A stretch of DNA of 64,000 nucleotides from Chryseobacterium aureum (GTDB lineage: Bacteria > Bacteroidota > Bacteroidia > Flavobacteriales > Weeksellaceae), in assembly GCF_003971235.1 (NCBI RefSeq), contig NZ_CP034661.1, positions 1,364,001-1,428,000 of the forward strand. Reading direction: 5' to 3'. The notes below the pieces were generated by a model. The model did not search any database and was not told the DNA's origin. It saw only the letters and a list, made by a program, of their open reading frames with translations. The position numbers and the translations under genes are program-made. Positions within the stretch are counted from its first letter, which is position 1. Each line of letters opens with the position of its first letter. Shown in pieces: positions 25,146 to 34,994 of the stretch.

Positions 25146-28100
25146 TTAAATATAAATTTCATCATCAAAATCTCCATCTTCTACCTCGAGAGTGAGATAT
25201 TGAATATAATTACCTAACTGTTCAATACAGTTATATTCAAAAACATCCTGGATAGAGATTTCCATCTCAAATTCTTTCTGAATAGTATTAATCAACTTAA
25301 CAGCCAGCAGACTGTGGCCTCCCAGTTCAAAGAAGTTATCACGGATCCCCACTTTTTCTACTCCCAGCAGCTCCTGCCAGATCACGGCTAAACGCTGTTC
25401 AGTCTCTGTTCCCGGAGCAACATAGGTTTTAGCAGACAAAGCTGAGGAATCAATATCCGGTAATGCCTTCCTGTCTAGTTTACCATTGGAGGTTAAAGGC
25501 ATTGCCTCTAATTCTACCCACAACCTGGGAACCATATATTCAGGTAAAATTTCCTGCAATTGGGACTGGAAGGATTCTTTATCCAGTGCTCCTTCCATCA
25601 CTACATAAGCAATCAGTCTTTTGTTACCCTGTTCGTCTGCCTTGGCCAAAACACAGGACTGAACAACTCCAGATAATCCTGCCAATACGTTCTCGACCTC
25701 ACCCAGCTCAATACGGTACCCTCTTATCTTCACCTGATCATCCTTCCTGCCGATAAACTCAATATTTCCATCAGGAAGCCATTTTGCTAAATCACCCGTC
25801 CTGTACAAACGGTCTCCTGCTTTGAAAGGATTTTTTATAAATTTTTCATGGGTCAGTTCTTCATTATTCAGATAACCTCTGGCTACTCCCGAACCTCCTA
25901 CAACCAGTTCTCCTACGACTCCTACAGGAGCCAGATTCATGTGTTGATCCAGTATATAGGCATAGCTGTCTTTGATCGGTTTACCAATAGGAAGTGGATG
26001 GTCTGTGAGCCCAATGGTATAGGAAGTAGAGAAAGTGGTATTTTCGGTAGGGCCATATCCGTTTACTATGGTAAGTTCCGGGTATAATTCTTTCACTTTA
26101 TTGGTATACGTATACAATACAGTATCTCCCCCAACCAATAGATACTTCAGCGGCTGGAAAACACTTATATCTTCTTCTACTACCTGGTGGAACCATGAAG
26201 CCGTCATCCATAAAGCAGTTACCTTATTCTCTAAAATCAATGCTTTTAAATGTGACATTTTTAATAGAGAATCAGTCGTTGTTAATACCAGTTTCCCTCC
26301 GTTTAGTAAGGTTCCCCAGTATTCTATTGTGGTGGCATCAAAGGAAATAGACCCTGTGGACAGCCATACCGTCTGGTCTGTTAAACGGATATAATCACAG
26401 GTCATGGATAAACTTACGATACTTTTATGCTCCACCTGAACCCCTTTCGGTTTACCTGTACTTCCGGAGGTATAGATCACATACGCCAGATGGGAAGGAG
26501 AGGCTATTCTTGCAATTCTATCCCTGGAGACCTGGTCGAAAAGATCCCAATTTTTATTCAGTACAATAACATTCAGATCCTTTTTCTGCTCATCAGAAAA
26601 AGGAATCATACTGTCACTAAGCAATATCTTCACCCCTGAATCCTCCAGCATATATTCCTTGCGGGATTGTGGAAAATCAGGATCGATAGGCACATAAGCT
26701 GCTCCTGATTTCAGGATTCCCAGAATACCGGTGATCATCTCCAGACTGCGGTTCATGCAGATACCTACAAGATCTTCCACAGATACTCCTTTGTCCATCA
26801 GGTAATTAGCCAACTGGTTGGAACGTTCATCCAATTCTCTGTATGTAAGACTCTCATTATCAAATACCACTGCGATAGCATTAGGGCTCTTGGCCGCCTG
26901 CAATTCAAACAGGTCGACAACTGTTTTATCTTTCGGATAGTCTACAGCAGTATCATTGAACACCTCTGTTAACTGATGTATATCTTCTTTGGTCAGAATG
27001 GAAAGCTCTTCAACAGTCGCAGGAGAAGATGGCTTATTCATATGGGTAAGCAGTACTTTTAAAGCTTCTTCCATATACTCCACCACAACAGATGGATCAA
27101 TCCCTATTGGAGACATATTGAACGTTAAACTGAAGTCATGGCTGTAATCATCAACATCTAAATAAAACGGGTAATTGGTTCGATACTGGCCGGATAACAG
27201 TTCGCCGTCAAAACCAGGAATGGTATCTAAGTACCCTGCTTCCGAATGACGGTAGTTCAGCAATGCACTGAACATAGGAACGTCATTAGGAATACCGCTC
27301 CAATGATGAACACTTGATAAAGGAGTCTGCTCATAATCCAAAAGCGTCTGCAAATGCTTATTGGTCTGTGAAATATAGGAAGGGATATCCCCTTTCAGAT
27401 CCAGTAATACAGGTAGGGTATTCATAAACAGCCCTAAAGAAGAGTCTGAACCCTGCGCTCCCTGAAGCCTTCCCAAAAGAACCGAGCCAAACAAGGCATA
27501 GTCTGTTCCGCTGCATCTTCCCAAAACAAGACCAAAGGCAGCATGAAACAAGACGGCAGGACTGATCTGAAGGTCTGCCGACAGCTTGCGGATCCCATCA
27601 CGCAATTCTGCGGATAATACCATCTTAGATGATGCAACGGTAGTACTTCCGTCAATCTTAGTGTTTACTAAATTGAATGGATAGGTGGGTGTTTCTATGT
27701 TTTCAAACAACCCGCTAAAGTAAGTTTTGCCAGCATTCAATTTATCTTTGTTCAGGGTATGCCCTATAAAATCCCTGTATAAAGCCGGGGTGGAAAGAAG
27801 ACCTCCCTGCCCTGAAAGGTAAAGGCTGATCTCTTTTATAATTTTTGAGGTCCCCACATGGTCCATCATCATGTGATGGTGGTTGAGCAACAGATAATAT
27901 GCTCCATGATCTGCATCATCCGCTACCTTTACCCGTACTGCCGGGGCCTGTCTCAGATTCATATACAACTGATCTGAAGCTTGTTGCTGCTTTAGTTCGG
28001 ACAGAACATCCTTCCCCTCATCTATTATAAGCTCCTCTACTTTCAGTTCTACTTCTCTGAGTACAACCTGCACAGTCTGGGAAATTCCTTCACTCAGTAC

Positions 28101-31100
28101 ACAGGTGCGAAGCACATCATGGCGCTTTATTACAAACCTCAGGGCTTCTATAAACTTCACGCGTTTCTCTAAAGAGGAAAAAGAAAGTAACTGCGACAGT
28201 ACATAAGGGTCTCCCTGGCTGGAATCACTCATCAAATGATGAAAATAGATGCCTTCCTGTAAAGGTGACAGAGGATAGATATCCTGAATATTTGCACCTC
28301 CACCGGGAACATGGTTCATAATCATATCAAGCTCTTTCTGGCTCAAATCAACCAGTGTTACCATGGAAGGGGTGATATGCTCACTCCCCTCTACAATTCT
28401 ATTCTCAGGAACCTTATATCCTTGTTCGGAAGAACGTAGCTTCGTACTTAAGTGGGCGATGGTAGGTTCTGTATAAAATTCACTTATATTTACGGTATAG
28501 CCCAGCTTGCGGATCCTGGCTATCAAGCGGATCGATAATAAGCTTTGACCCCCCAACTCGAAAAAGTTGTCATAAATACCAACCTTTTCAACACCCAACA
28601 GCTCCTCCCAAATACCGGCTAAGCTTGCTTCTATTTCGGTCCGCGGAGCTGCATAGCTGCTCGTGGACAAGGCAGAGGTGTCTACATCAGGTAATGCCTT
28701 GCGGTCAAGCTTACCATTCAGGGTAAGGGGCATCTCAGAGAGCTCTACCCATAACCGCGGAACCATATATTCAGGTAAGCTTTCCTGCAGTTGGGATTGA
28801 AGCAACTCCTTATCCAAAGCGCCCTCCATAACAACATAACCCACTAATCTCTGGTCACCATGCCCGTCCTCTCTGCACAAAACACAGGATTGATTCACGC
28901 CAGGCAATCCGGACAATGCATTCTCGATCTCACCCAGCTCGATACGGTAACCATTGACCTTAACCTGGTTGTCCTTCCTGCCTAAAAACTCAATAGTCCC
29001 GTCAGAAAGCCATTTCGCCAAATCTCCGGTCTTATATAAACGGTCTCCGGATTTGAAGGGACTGTTTATAAACTTCTCAAGGGTCAGCGCATCATTGTTC
29101 AGATAGCCTCTTGCCACTCCCAATCCGCCAATGCATAATTCTCCGGATGAGCCAAGGGGACATAAACGCCCTTCACCATCCAGAATATAAACACTGGTGT
29201 TCCCAAAAGGAACGCCAAGGGGAATAGGACGGGATAATTCCGCACCAAGATCAACCTTGTGGATCAGCTTCCCTATCGTTGTTTCGGTGGGTCCGTAGTG
29301 GTTGTATACTTCACAACTTACGCCATGGGAAGATAGAAGATCAAAAATATCTCCGGTAAAGGCTTCTCCTCCCAATATCAGGCATTTCCCCGGAACAACT
29401 ATGCTTTCATGGGAACGTAAGGCTTTCCAGTGGGAAGGAACCATTTTTAAACAGTCCAGTTCCAGAGAGCGGATTGCTTCTGCATCAATAAGCTCATCTT
29501 CAGTGAGCACATACAGCATGCCTCCGCTGAGTAACGACGGGTAAAGGACGGTATTGCCCAAATCCGTGGCGATACTGGAGGTGGAACCAAAACTATGGCA
29601 TGAACCAATATTGGTCTTAGACAAAAGACCATAAAGATAGTCCGTTAAGGAGCCATGGGTAACCAGGACCCCTTTCGGCATACCGGTACTGCCGGAGGTA
29701 TAGATAACATATACCAGGTTATCCGGGGAAGCTCTCCGGGATAACGGGATGATGGATGCTTTACCGAAAGTATCCTGCCAGGCAGTATCCAGCTCAATAA
29801 CCTCCAAAGAGTCCCGGGAAGAGAAAATCCCGCGGTTAACCGTATCACTCAGAAGGAGCTTTACTCCTGAATCCTCCAGCATATAATCAATACGGGACTG
29901 GGGGAAATCCGGATCTACAGGAACATACGCAGCTCCTGATTTCAGGATTCCCACAATACCCACAATCATCTCCAGGCTGCGGCTCATGCAGATGCCCACC
30001 AGATCTTCTACCAAAACGCCTTTGTCTATCAGGTAGTGAGCCAGCTGGTTGGACTTTTCATCCAGTTCGCGATAGCTAAGAGATTCCCCTTGGCATACCA
30101 CGGCAACGGCATCAGGTGTTGCGGCAGCCTGCCGCTCAAACAGGTCAACGAAGGTGGTATCAGCAGGACAGTCTACAGAACTATTGCTGAAGACTTCTGA
30201 TAGCTGGTAAAACTCAGATTCCGGAAGAATTGAAAGTTCTTTAACTGTTATTTGGGAATGCTTATCCATATTTGTAAGCAATACTTTTAATGCTTCTTCC
30301 ATATAGAATATCATCGCAGAAGGATCAATGCCTACGGAGGAGATATTAAACGTCAGACCAAAGTCATTGCTGTAATCATCAACATCCAAAGAAAACGGAT
30401 AATTGTCGCGGGTAAAACTAGATAACAACTCTCCATCAAAACCAGGAATCTCTTCAAGATGGCCCAATCCGGAATGTCGGTAGTTCAGTAAGGCACTGAA
30501 CATAGGAACATCATTAGGAATACCGCTCCAATCATGAACGCTTGATAAAGAAGTTTGTTCATGATCCAAGAGTGTTTGCAGATGCTTATTGGTCTGCGCT
30601 ATATAGGAAGGAATATCTCCTTTAAGTTCCAATAATAAAGGCAGGGTATTCATAAACAGTCCTAAAGATGATTCTGAGCCCTTAGCTCCCTGTAATCTCC
30701 CCAAAAGTACCGAACCAAACAAGGCATACTCCGTACCGCTGCATCTTCCCAAAACAAGACCAAAGGCTGCATGGAACACTACAGCAGGACTGATCTGCTG
30801 ATCTGCTGATAACTTTCGGATCCCATCACGCAGTTCGGGAGACAGCATTGCCTTTGATGAGATTATAGTAGTACTGCCTCCCATATTGGTATCTACCAGA
30901 TGGAAGGGATAAGTAGGAGATTCAATCTTACCGAATCGTTCAGTAAAGTACTCCTTACTTTCTTTCTGTTTCTTCTTATTCAGGGTATGCCCTATAAAAT
31001 CTCTGTATAAAGCAGGTGCAGGAAGTAAATCTGCCTTCCCGGACAGGTAAAGACCAATCTCCTCTATTACTTTTGAGTTTCCTATGTGGTCCATCATCAT

Positions 31101-34100
31101 ATGATGGTGATCCAATATCAAATAATATTTTTCATTAGCCCCATCATCAGCCACTTTCACCCGTACTGCCGGCGCATGTGTAAGGTCCATGTACAGGTTG
31201 CCGGCTGTCTGTTCCTGCTCTACCTGAGATAAAATGTCCTGTTTTTCATCTATTGATAATTCTTCTACGTTAAGCTCAACTTCTCTCAGTACTACCTGTA
31301 CGGTCTGGGAAAAGCCGTCATTAAGAACACATGTTCGCAGCACATCATGCCTGTTGATGACAAACCTCAAGGCCTCTATAAATGCTGAACGCTTATCCAG
31401 GGATGGAAAAGATAATAAAACAGGCAATACATAGGGATCCCCTGTATTTCTGTCACTCATCAAATGGTGGAAATAAATTCCTTCCTGCAAAGGAGACAGC
31501 GGGTAAATATCCTGAATATTGGATGCTCCGCCAGGAACATGGTTCATAATCAGGTCCAATTCTTCCTGATTTAAATCCACAAGGGTAACCATTGATGGGG
31601 TGATATATTCACTTCCTATTATAATTACATTTTCAGGAACTTTATATTCTTCTTCAATAGAAGTTAATTTCGTGCTTAATTGAGCAATCGTCGGATCTGT
31701 ATAAAAATCTCCAATACTCACCATGTAACCCAGTTTCCGTATCTTAGCAATCAGGCGGATTGATAATAAACTATGGCCGCCCAGCTCGAAAAAGTTATCA
31801 TGAATCCCCACTTTTTCAATCCCCAGCAATTCCTGCCAGATCTCTGCTAAGCTTTCTTCTATTTCTGTGGTTGGGGCAACGTAAGTTTTTGTGGACAAAG
31901 CTGATGAGTCTATTTCCGGCAGTGCTTTTCTGTCAAGCTTACCATTGGAGTTCAGTGGCATTTCATCCAGTTTCATCCATAATCTCGGAACCATATGTTC
32001 AGGTAAGCTTTCCTGTAACTGGGATTGCAGAACTTCCTTATCCAGCTCCCCGGTCACCACCACATAGGCAACCAATCTTTTGTCTCCATGTTCGTCCGTT
32101 TTGGCTAAAACACAGGATTGGGTTACTCCCGGTAATCCTGACAATACATCCTCAATCTCACCTAACTCAATACGGTATCCTCTGATTTTTACCTGGTCAT
32201 CTTTTCTTCCTAAATACTCAATATTGCCATCTGGCATCCAACGGGCAAGGTCTCCTGTTCTGTACATTTTCTCTCCTTCTTTAAAAGGATTGGGAACAAA
32301 CTTCTCATTGGTTAATGATTCCTGATGTAAATATCCTTCAGCTACCTGACATCCTCCTATGCAAAGCTCTCCCACCACTCCTACCGGTAAAAGGCCGTTG
32401 TTTTTATCTAGAATGTACAGACTTGTATTAGCAACGGGACGGCCAATCGGAACTTTTTCCAAAGAGGTTACCACCTCCGGTACAGACCAGCTGCTCACAT
32501 CAATAGCTGCCTCAGTAGGGCCATATAGATTATCAAAGCGTACCTTAGGAAACAAGGCTCTAAATGAACGGACCTGCTCCAAAGTCAGGGCTTCCCCGCT
32601 GCATAAAACCCTTCTTAACGAACTACAGTTCCCTATAGATACTCCTGTTAAAAAAACGCTTAACATTGAAGGCACAAAATGAAGTGTAGTTATCTGTTGT
32701 TCTTCTATCAAATCTATTAAGTAGGCGGCATCCCCCTGAGCTCCCTGACGTGCAAAAACCAATTTTGCCCCACTCATCAAGGGCCATATCAGCTCCCAGA
32801 CCGATACATCAAAGCTAAAGCTCGTTTTCTGCAAGACCGTATCCTCCGGTGTCAGTTCATAAGTGTCTTGTGCCCATAGAAGACGATTCAGCATTCCTTT
32901 GTGCGAATTCATTACTCCTTTAGGTTTCCCTGTACTTCCAGAGGTATAGATTACGTAAGCCAGGTTAGAAGGAGAGGCTGCCCTTTCTATTTTGTCACCG
33001 GAGATGTCATCAAAACCACTCCAGTCATCTGTTAATACAAGTACATCAACAGGATTTCTATCATAAGCAAAGCCATTATCACTAAGCAGAAGTTTAATCC
33101 CCGAATCCTCCAGCATATACTCCTTACGGGCCTGGGGATAATCAGGATCAATGGGAACATATGCCCCTCCGGATTTCAGAATTCCCAGAATACCGATAAT
33201 CATCTCCACACTACGGTTCATGCTGATCCCTACAAGATCCTCTGCTGAGACTCCTTTTGCAATCAGGATCCGGGCAAGCTGGTTGGAACGCTCGTCCAGT
33301 TCTCTGTAAGTAAGGCTTCTCCCTTCATAAACAGCTGCTGTGGCATCAGGTGTAGTGGCAGCCTGCTCTTCAAACAGGTCAATTACCGTTTTATCTTTAG
33401 GATAGTCTGTGGCTGTATCGTTGAATGCTTCCAACAACTGATGTTTCTCTTCTACAGTGAGCAGGGACAGTTCCCCCACAAGGGTGGCCGGGGAAGCAAC
33501 TATCGATTGTAAGAGTTCCTGGTAATGGATAAACATGCTTCGGATTGTTTCTTCCCTGAAAAGATCTTTACAGTAGTTCATATTCACAGAAAAACCAGAG
33601 GTGCTTTCTTCTATGGTAATGGTAAGATCAAATTTAGAGGTCTGCTGCTCCTGCGATTCATAATTGCGTAAGCTAAGCCCATCAAGCTCTATTTCTACTG
33701 AATCCGGGGTGTTCTGCAATACAAACATCACCTGGAACAAAGGCGTAACACTCATATCACGAGTCCTTGCAACACGCTCTACTACCTTCTCAAAAGGAAC
33801 CTGCTGGTGGTCGTAAGCCTCCAATGTCGTATGCCTGATATCTTGCAGGAAATCACGGAAAGACTTCTCACCGGCAACCTGGCTGCGAAGGGCCAACGTA
33901 TTGACAAAGAAACCGATCATCCCTTCAAGCTCTTTGCGCGTACGGTTAGCAACAGGAGTGCCCACACAGATGTCTTCCTGACCGCTGTACCGGCTCAGCA
34001 GAACCTTGAAGGCTCCCAGAAGGGTCATGAACACAGTAACACCTTCCTCTCTGCTTAAAGAACTGATCCCCGCACTCAGACTGCCATCCAGTTCAAAGGA

Positions 34101-34994
34101 AAGACTCGCACCGGAAAAACTCTGCAATGCAGGACGACGGTAATCGGTAGGTAATTCTAAAACTTTTACATCTTTCAATTGATCTTCCCAGTAGGATAAC
34201 TGCCTGTCAAGGACTGCGCCTTCAAGATTATTCCGCTGCCATAAAGCATAATCAACGTATTGCAGAGATAATGGCATTAATCCGGATTCCTTACCCGAAA
34301 CATAAGAGTGGTACAGTTCTACAAACTCACCTATCAATATCCCCTGAGACCAGCCGTCACTGGAAATATGATGAAAGACTCCGGCCAGCACATATTCATT
34401 CCCTCCAAGATCATACAGGCACGAACGGAACATATAATCCCTGCTCAAATCAAAGGGAGCGGATAAAAATGCCTGCAAGTCACCGGGTAAGACTGAAACA
34501 TCAGCAGCGATATCCTGATAAGAAAGCCCCCAGTCATCTGCCGCAAGCACTTCCTGATACCCAACACCTTCATCAGAATGGATAACGGTACGAAGTACTT
34601 CATGGCGGTTAACAATTTCTTTCAGGCTTAAGAAAAGAGCCTCCCTGTCAAGGTCTCCGGAAAGCCTTAATGCAAAAGGAATATGATACTCCACACTTCC
34701 CTGAAGACGGTCTAAAAACCATAACCGTTCCTGACCGAAGGATAAGGGAATCTTTTTGATAAGTTTTCTATCAAATGGCTTTATCACTTCCTGATCCACC
34801 GACTTATAAGCAGGTTCAGTTATATCAAATTTACTGAAATGTTCAATAATAAGTTCCTTATTCAGTTTTATCTCAACAAGCAATGCATCATCAATATCTT
34901 CATGCTCTGAATTTAAGACCAGAGCGCCATCTTCCAACTCTAATTTAATACCTTTATCATGAGCCTTTTTAATAATATTTAAAGCCTTATTCAT
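25146..34994 (-). CDS. NRPS, three modules (Ser-Asp-Val), middle subunit
   Basis: 3282 aa; its ATG overlaps the preceding NRPS stop by one base (TAATG), and 22 bases separate it from the next. Order with approximate residues: TubC-type docking domain (1-55, acidic); LCL-type C (85-, HHISSDGWS near 211); A1 (540-1020); PCP (near 1070); dual E/C-type C (1163-, HHHMMMDH near 1300); A2 (1605-2090); PCP (near 2148); dual E/C-type C (2243-); A3 (2688-3170); PCP (near 3223); short acidic tail ending DFDDEIYI. Codes by eye: A1 DVWHLSLIDK (Ser), A2 DLTKIGHIGK (Asp), A3 DAIWLGGTFK (Val). No epimerase or thioesterase. PCPs before dual C domains share LLSIRLIA-x-IRKLGY, unlike those before LCL domains. 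Confidence 0.95.
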   Translation of the reverse strand: MNKALNIIKKAHDKGIKLELEDGALVLNSEHEDIDDALLVEIKLNKELIIEHFSKFDITEPAYKSVDQEVIKPFDRKLIKKIPLSFGQERLWFLDRLQGSVEYHIPFALRLSGDLDREALFLSLKEIVNRHEVLRTVIHSDEGVGYQEVLAADDWGLSYQDIAADVSVLPGDLQAFLSAPFDLSRDYMFRSCLYDLGGNEYVLAGVFHHISSDGWSQGILIGEFVELYHSYVSGKESGLMPLSLQYVDYALWQRNNLEGAVLDRQLSYWEDQLKDVKVLELPTDYRRPALQSFSGASLSFELDGSLSAGISSLSREEGVTVFMTLLGAFKVLLSRYSGQEDICVGTPVANRTRKELEGMIGFFVNTLALRSQVAGEKSFRDFLQDIRHTTLEAYDHQQVPFEKVVERVARTRDMSVTPLFQVMFVLQNTPDSVEIELDGLSLRNYESQEQQTSKFDLTITIEESTSGFSVNMNYCKDLFREETIRSMFIHYQELLQSIVASPATLVGELSLLTVEEKHQLLEAFNDTATDYPKDKTVIDLFEEQAATTPDATAAVYEGRSLTYRELDERSNQLARILIAKGVSAEDLVGISMNRSVEMIIGILGILKSGGAYVPIDPDYPQARKEYMLEDSGIKLLLSDNGFAYDRNPVDVLVLTDDWSGFDDISGDKIERAASPSNLAYVIYTSGSTGKPKGVMNSHKGMLNRLLWAQDTYELTPEDTVLQKTSFSFDVSVWELIWPLMSGAKLVFARQGAQGDAAYLIDLIEEQQITTLHFVPSMLSVFLTGVSIGNCSSLRRVLCSGEALTLEQVRSFRALFPKVRFDNLYGPTEAAIDVSSWSVPEVVTSLEKVPIGRPVANTSLYILDKNNGLLPVGVVGELCIGGCQVAEGYLHQESLTNEKFVPNPFKEGEKMYRTGDLARWMPDGNIEYLGRKDDQVKIRGYRIELGEIEDVLSGLPGVTQSCVLAKTDEHGDKRLVAYVVVTGELDKEVLQSQLQESLPEHMVPRLWMKLDEMPLNSNGKLDRKALPEIDSSALSTKTYVAPTTEIEESLAEIWQELLGIEKVGIHDNFFELGGHSLLSIRLIAKIRKLGYMVSIGDFYTDPTIAQLSTKLTSIEEEYKVPENVIIIGSEYITPSMVTLVDLNQEELDLIMNHVPGGASNIQDIYPLSPLQEGIYFHHLMSDRNTGDPYVLPVLLSFPSLDKRSAFIEALRFVINRHDVLRTCVLNDGFSQTVQVVLREVELNVEELSIDEKQDILSQVEQEQTAGNLYMDLTHAPAVRVKVADDGANEKYYLILDHHHMMMDHIGNSKVIEEIGLYLSGKADLLPAPALYRDFIGHTLNKKKQKESKEYFTERFGKIESPTYPFHLVDTNMGGSTTIISSKAMLSPELRDGIRKLSADQQISPAVVFHAAFGLVLGRCSGTEYALFGSVLLGRLQGAKGSESSLGLFMNTLPLLLELKGDIPSYIAQTNKHLQTLLDHEQTSLSSVHDWSGIPNDVPMFSALLNYRHSGLGHLEEIPGFDGELLSSFTRDNYPFSLDVDDYSNDFGLTFNISSVGIDPSAMIFYMEEALKVLLTNMDKHSQITVKELSILPESEFYQLSEVFSNSSVDCPADTTFVDLFERQAAATPDAVAVVCQGESLSYRELDEKSNQLAHYLIDKGVLVEDLVGICMSRSLEMIVGIVGILKSGAAYVPVDPDFPQSRIDYMLEDSGVKLLLSDTVNRGIFSSRDSLEVIELDTAWQDTFGKASIIPLSRRASPDNLVYVIYTSGSTGMPKGVLVTHGSLTDYLYGLLSKTNIGSCHSFGSTSSIATDLGNTVLYPSLLSGGMLYVLTEDELIDAEAIRSLELDCLKMVPSHWKALRSHESIVVPGKCLILGGEAFTGDIFDLLSSHGVSCEVYNHYGPTETTIGKLIHKVDLGAELSRPIPLGVPFGNTSVYILDGEGRLCPLGSSGELCIGGLGVARGYLNNDALTLEKFINSPFKSGDRLYKTGDLAKWLSDGTIEFLGRKDNQVKVNGYRIELGEIENALSGLPGVNQSCVLCREDGHGDQRLVGYVVMEGALDKELLQSQLQESLPEYMVPRLWVELSEMPLTLNGKLDRKALPDVDTSALSTSSYAAPRTEIEASLAGIWEELLGVEKVGIYDNFFELGGQSLLSIRLIARIRKLGYTVNISEFYTEPTIAHLSTKLRSSEQGYKVPENRIVEGSEHITPSMVTLVDLSQKELDMIMNHVPGGGANIQDIYPLSPLQEGIYFHHLMSDSSQGDPYVLSQLLSFSSLEKRVKFIEALRFVIKRHDVLRTCVLSEGISQTVQVVLREVELKVEELIIDEGKDVLSELKQQQASDQLYMNLRQAPAVRVKVADDADHGAYYLLLNHHHMMMDHVGTSKIIKEISLYLSGQGGLLSTPALYRDFIGHTLNKDKLNAGKTYFSGLFENIETPTYPFNLVNTKIDGSTTVASSKMVLSAELRDGIRKLSADLQISPAVLFHAAFGLVLGRCSGTDYALFGSVLLGRLQGAQGSDSSLGLFMNTLPVLLDLKGDIPSYISQTNKHLQTLLDYEQTPLSSVHHWSGIPNDVPMFSALLNYRHSEAGYLDTIPGFDGELLSGQYRTNYPFYLDVDDYSHDFSLTFNMSPIGIDPSVVVEYMEEALKVLLTHMNKPSSPATVEELSILTKEDIHQLTEVFNDTAVDYPKDKTVVDLFELQAAKSPNAIAVVFDNESLTYRELDERSNQLANYLMDKGVSVEDLVGICMNRSLEMITGILGILKSGAAYVPIDPDFPQSRKEYMLEDSGVKILLSDSMIPFSDEQKKDLNVIVLNKNWDLFDQVSRDRIARIASPSHLAYVIYTSGSTGKPKGVQVEHKSIVSLSMTCDYIRLTDQTVWLSTGSISFDATTIEYWGTLLNGGKLVLTTTDSLLKMSHLKALILENKVTALWMTASWFHQVVEEDISVFQPLKYLLVGGDTVLYTYTNKVKELYPELTIVNGYGPTENTTFSTSYTIGLTDHPLPIGKPIKDSYAYILDQHMNLAPVGVVGELVVGGSGVARGYLNNEELTHEKFIKNPFKAGDRLYRTGDLAKWLPDGNIEFIGRKDDQVKIRGYRIELGEVENVLAGLSGVVQSCVLAKADEQGNKRLIAYVVMEGALDKESFQSQLQEILPEYMVPRLWVELEAMPLTSNGKLDRKALPDIDSSALSAKTYVAPGTETEQRLAVIWQELLGVEKVGIRDNFFELGGHSLLAVKLINTIQKEFEMEISIQDVFEYNCIEQLGNYIQYLTLEVEDGDFDDEIYI
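25302..30227. repeat. NRPS internal repeat A, copy 1 (A-PCP-C-A-PCP)
   Basis: About 4.9 kb matching 35159-40075: Asp A domain, PCP, dual C, Val A domain and PCP. The segment 28255-30227 shows no difference from 38103-40075 by eye. Divergence is concentrated in part of the C domain and in the substrate-pocket half of the second A domain. Confidence 0.9.
32914..34733. repeat. NRPS internal repeat B, copy 2
   Basis: Partner of 16662-18481. Encodes the first C domain and A N-core of the Ser module. The two copies have the same offset (16252 bases) across their length, so no indel separates them. Confidence 0.9.
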
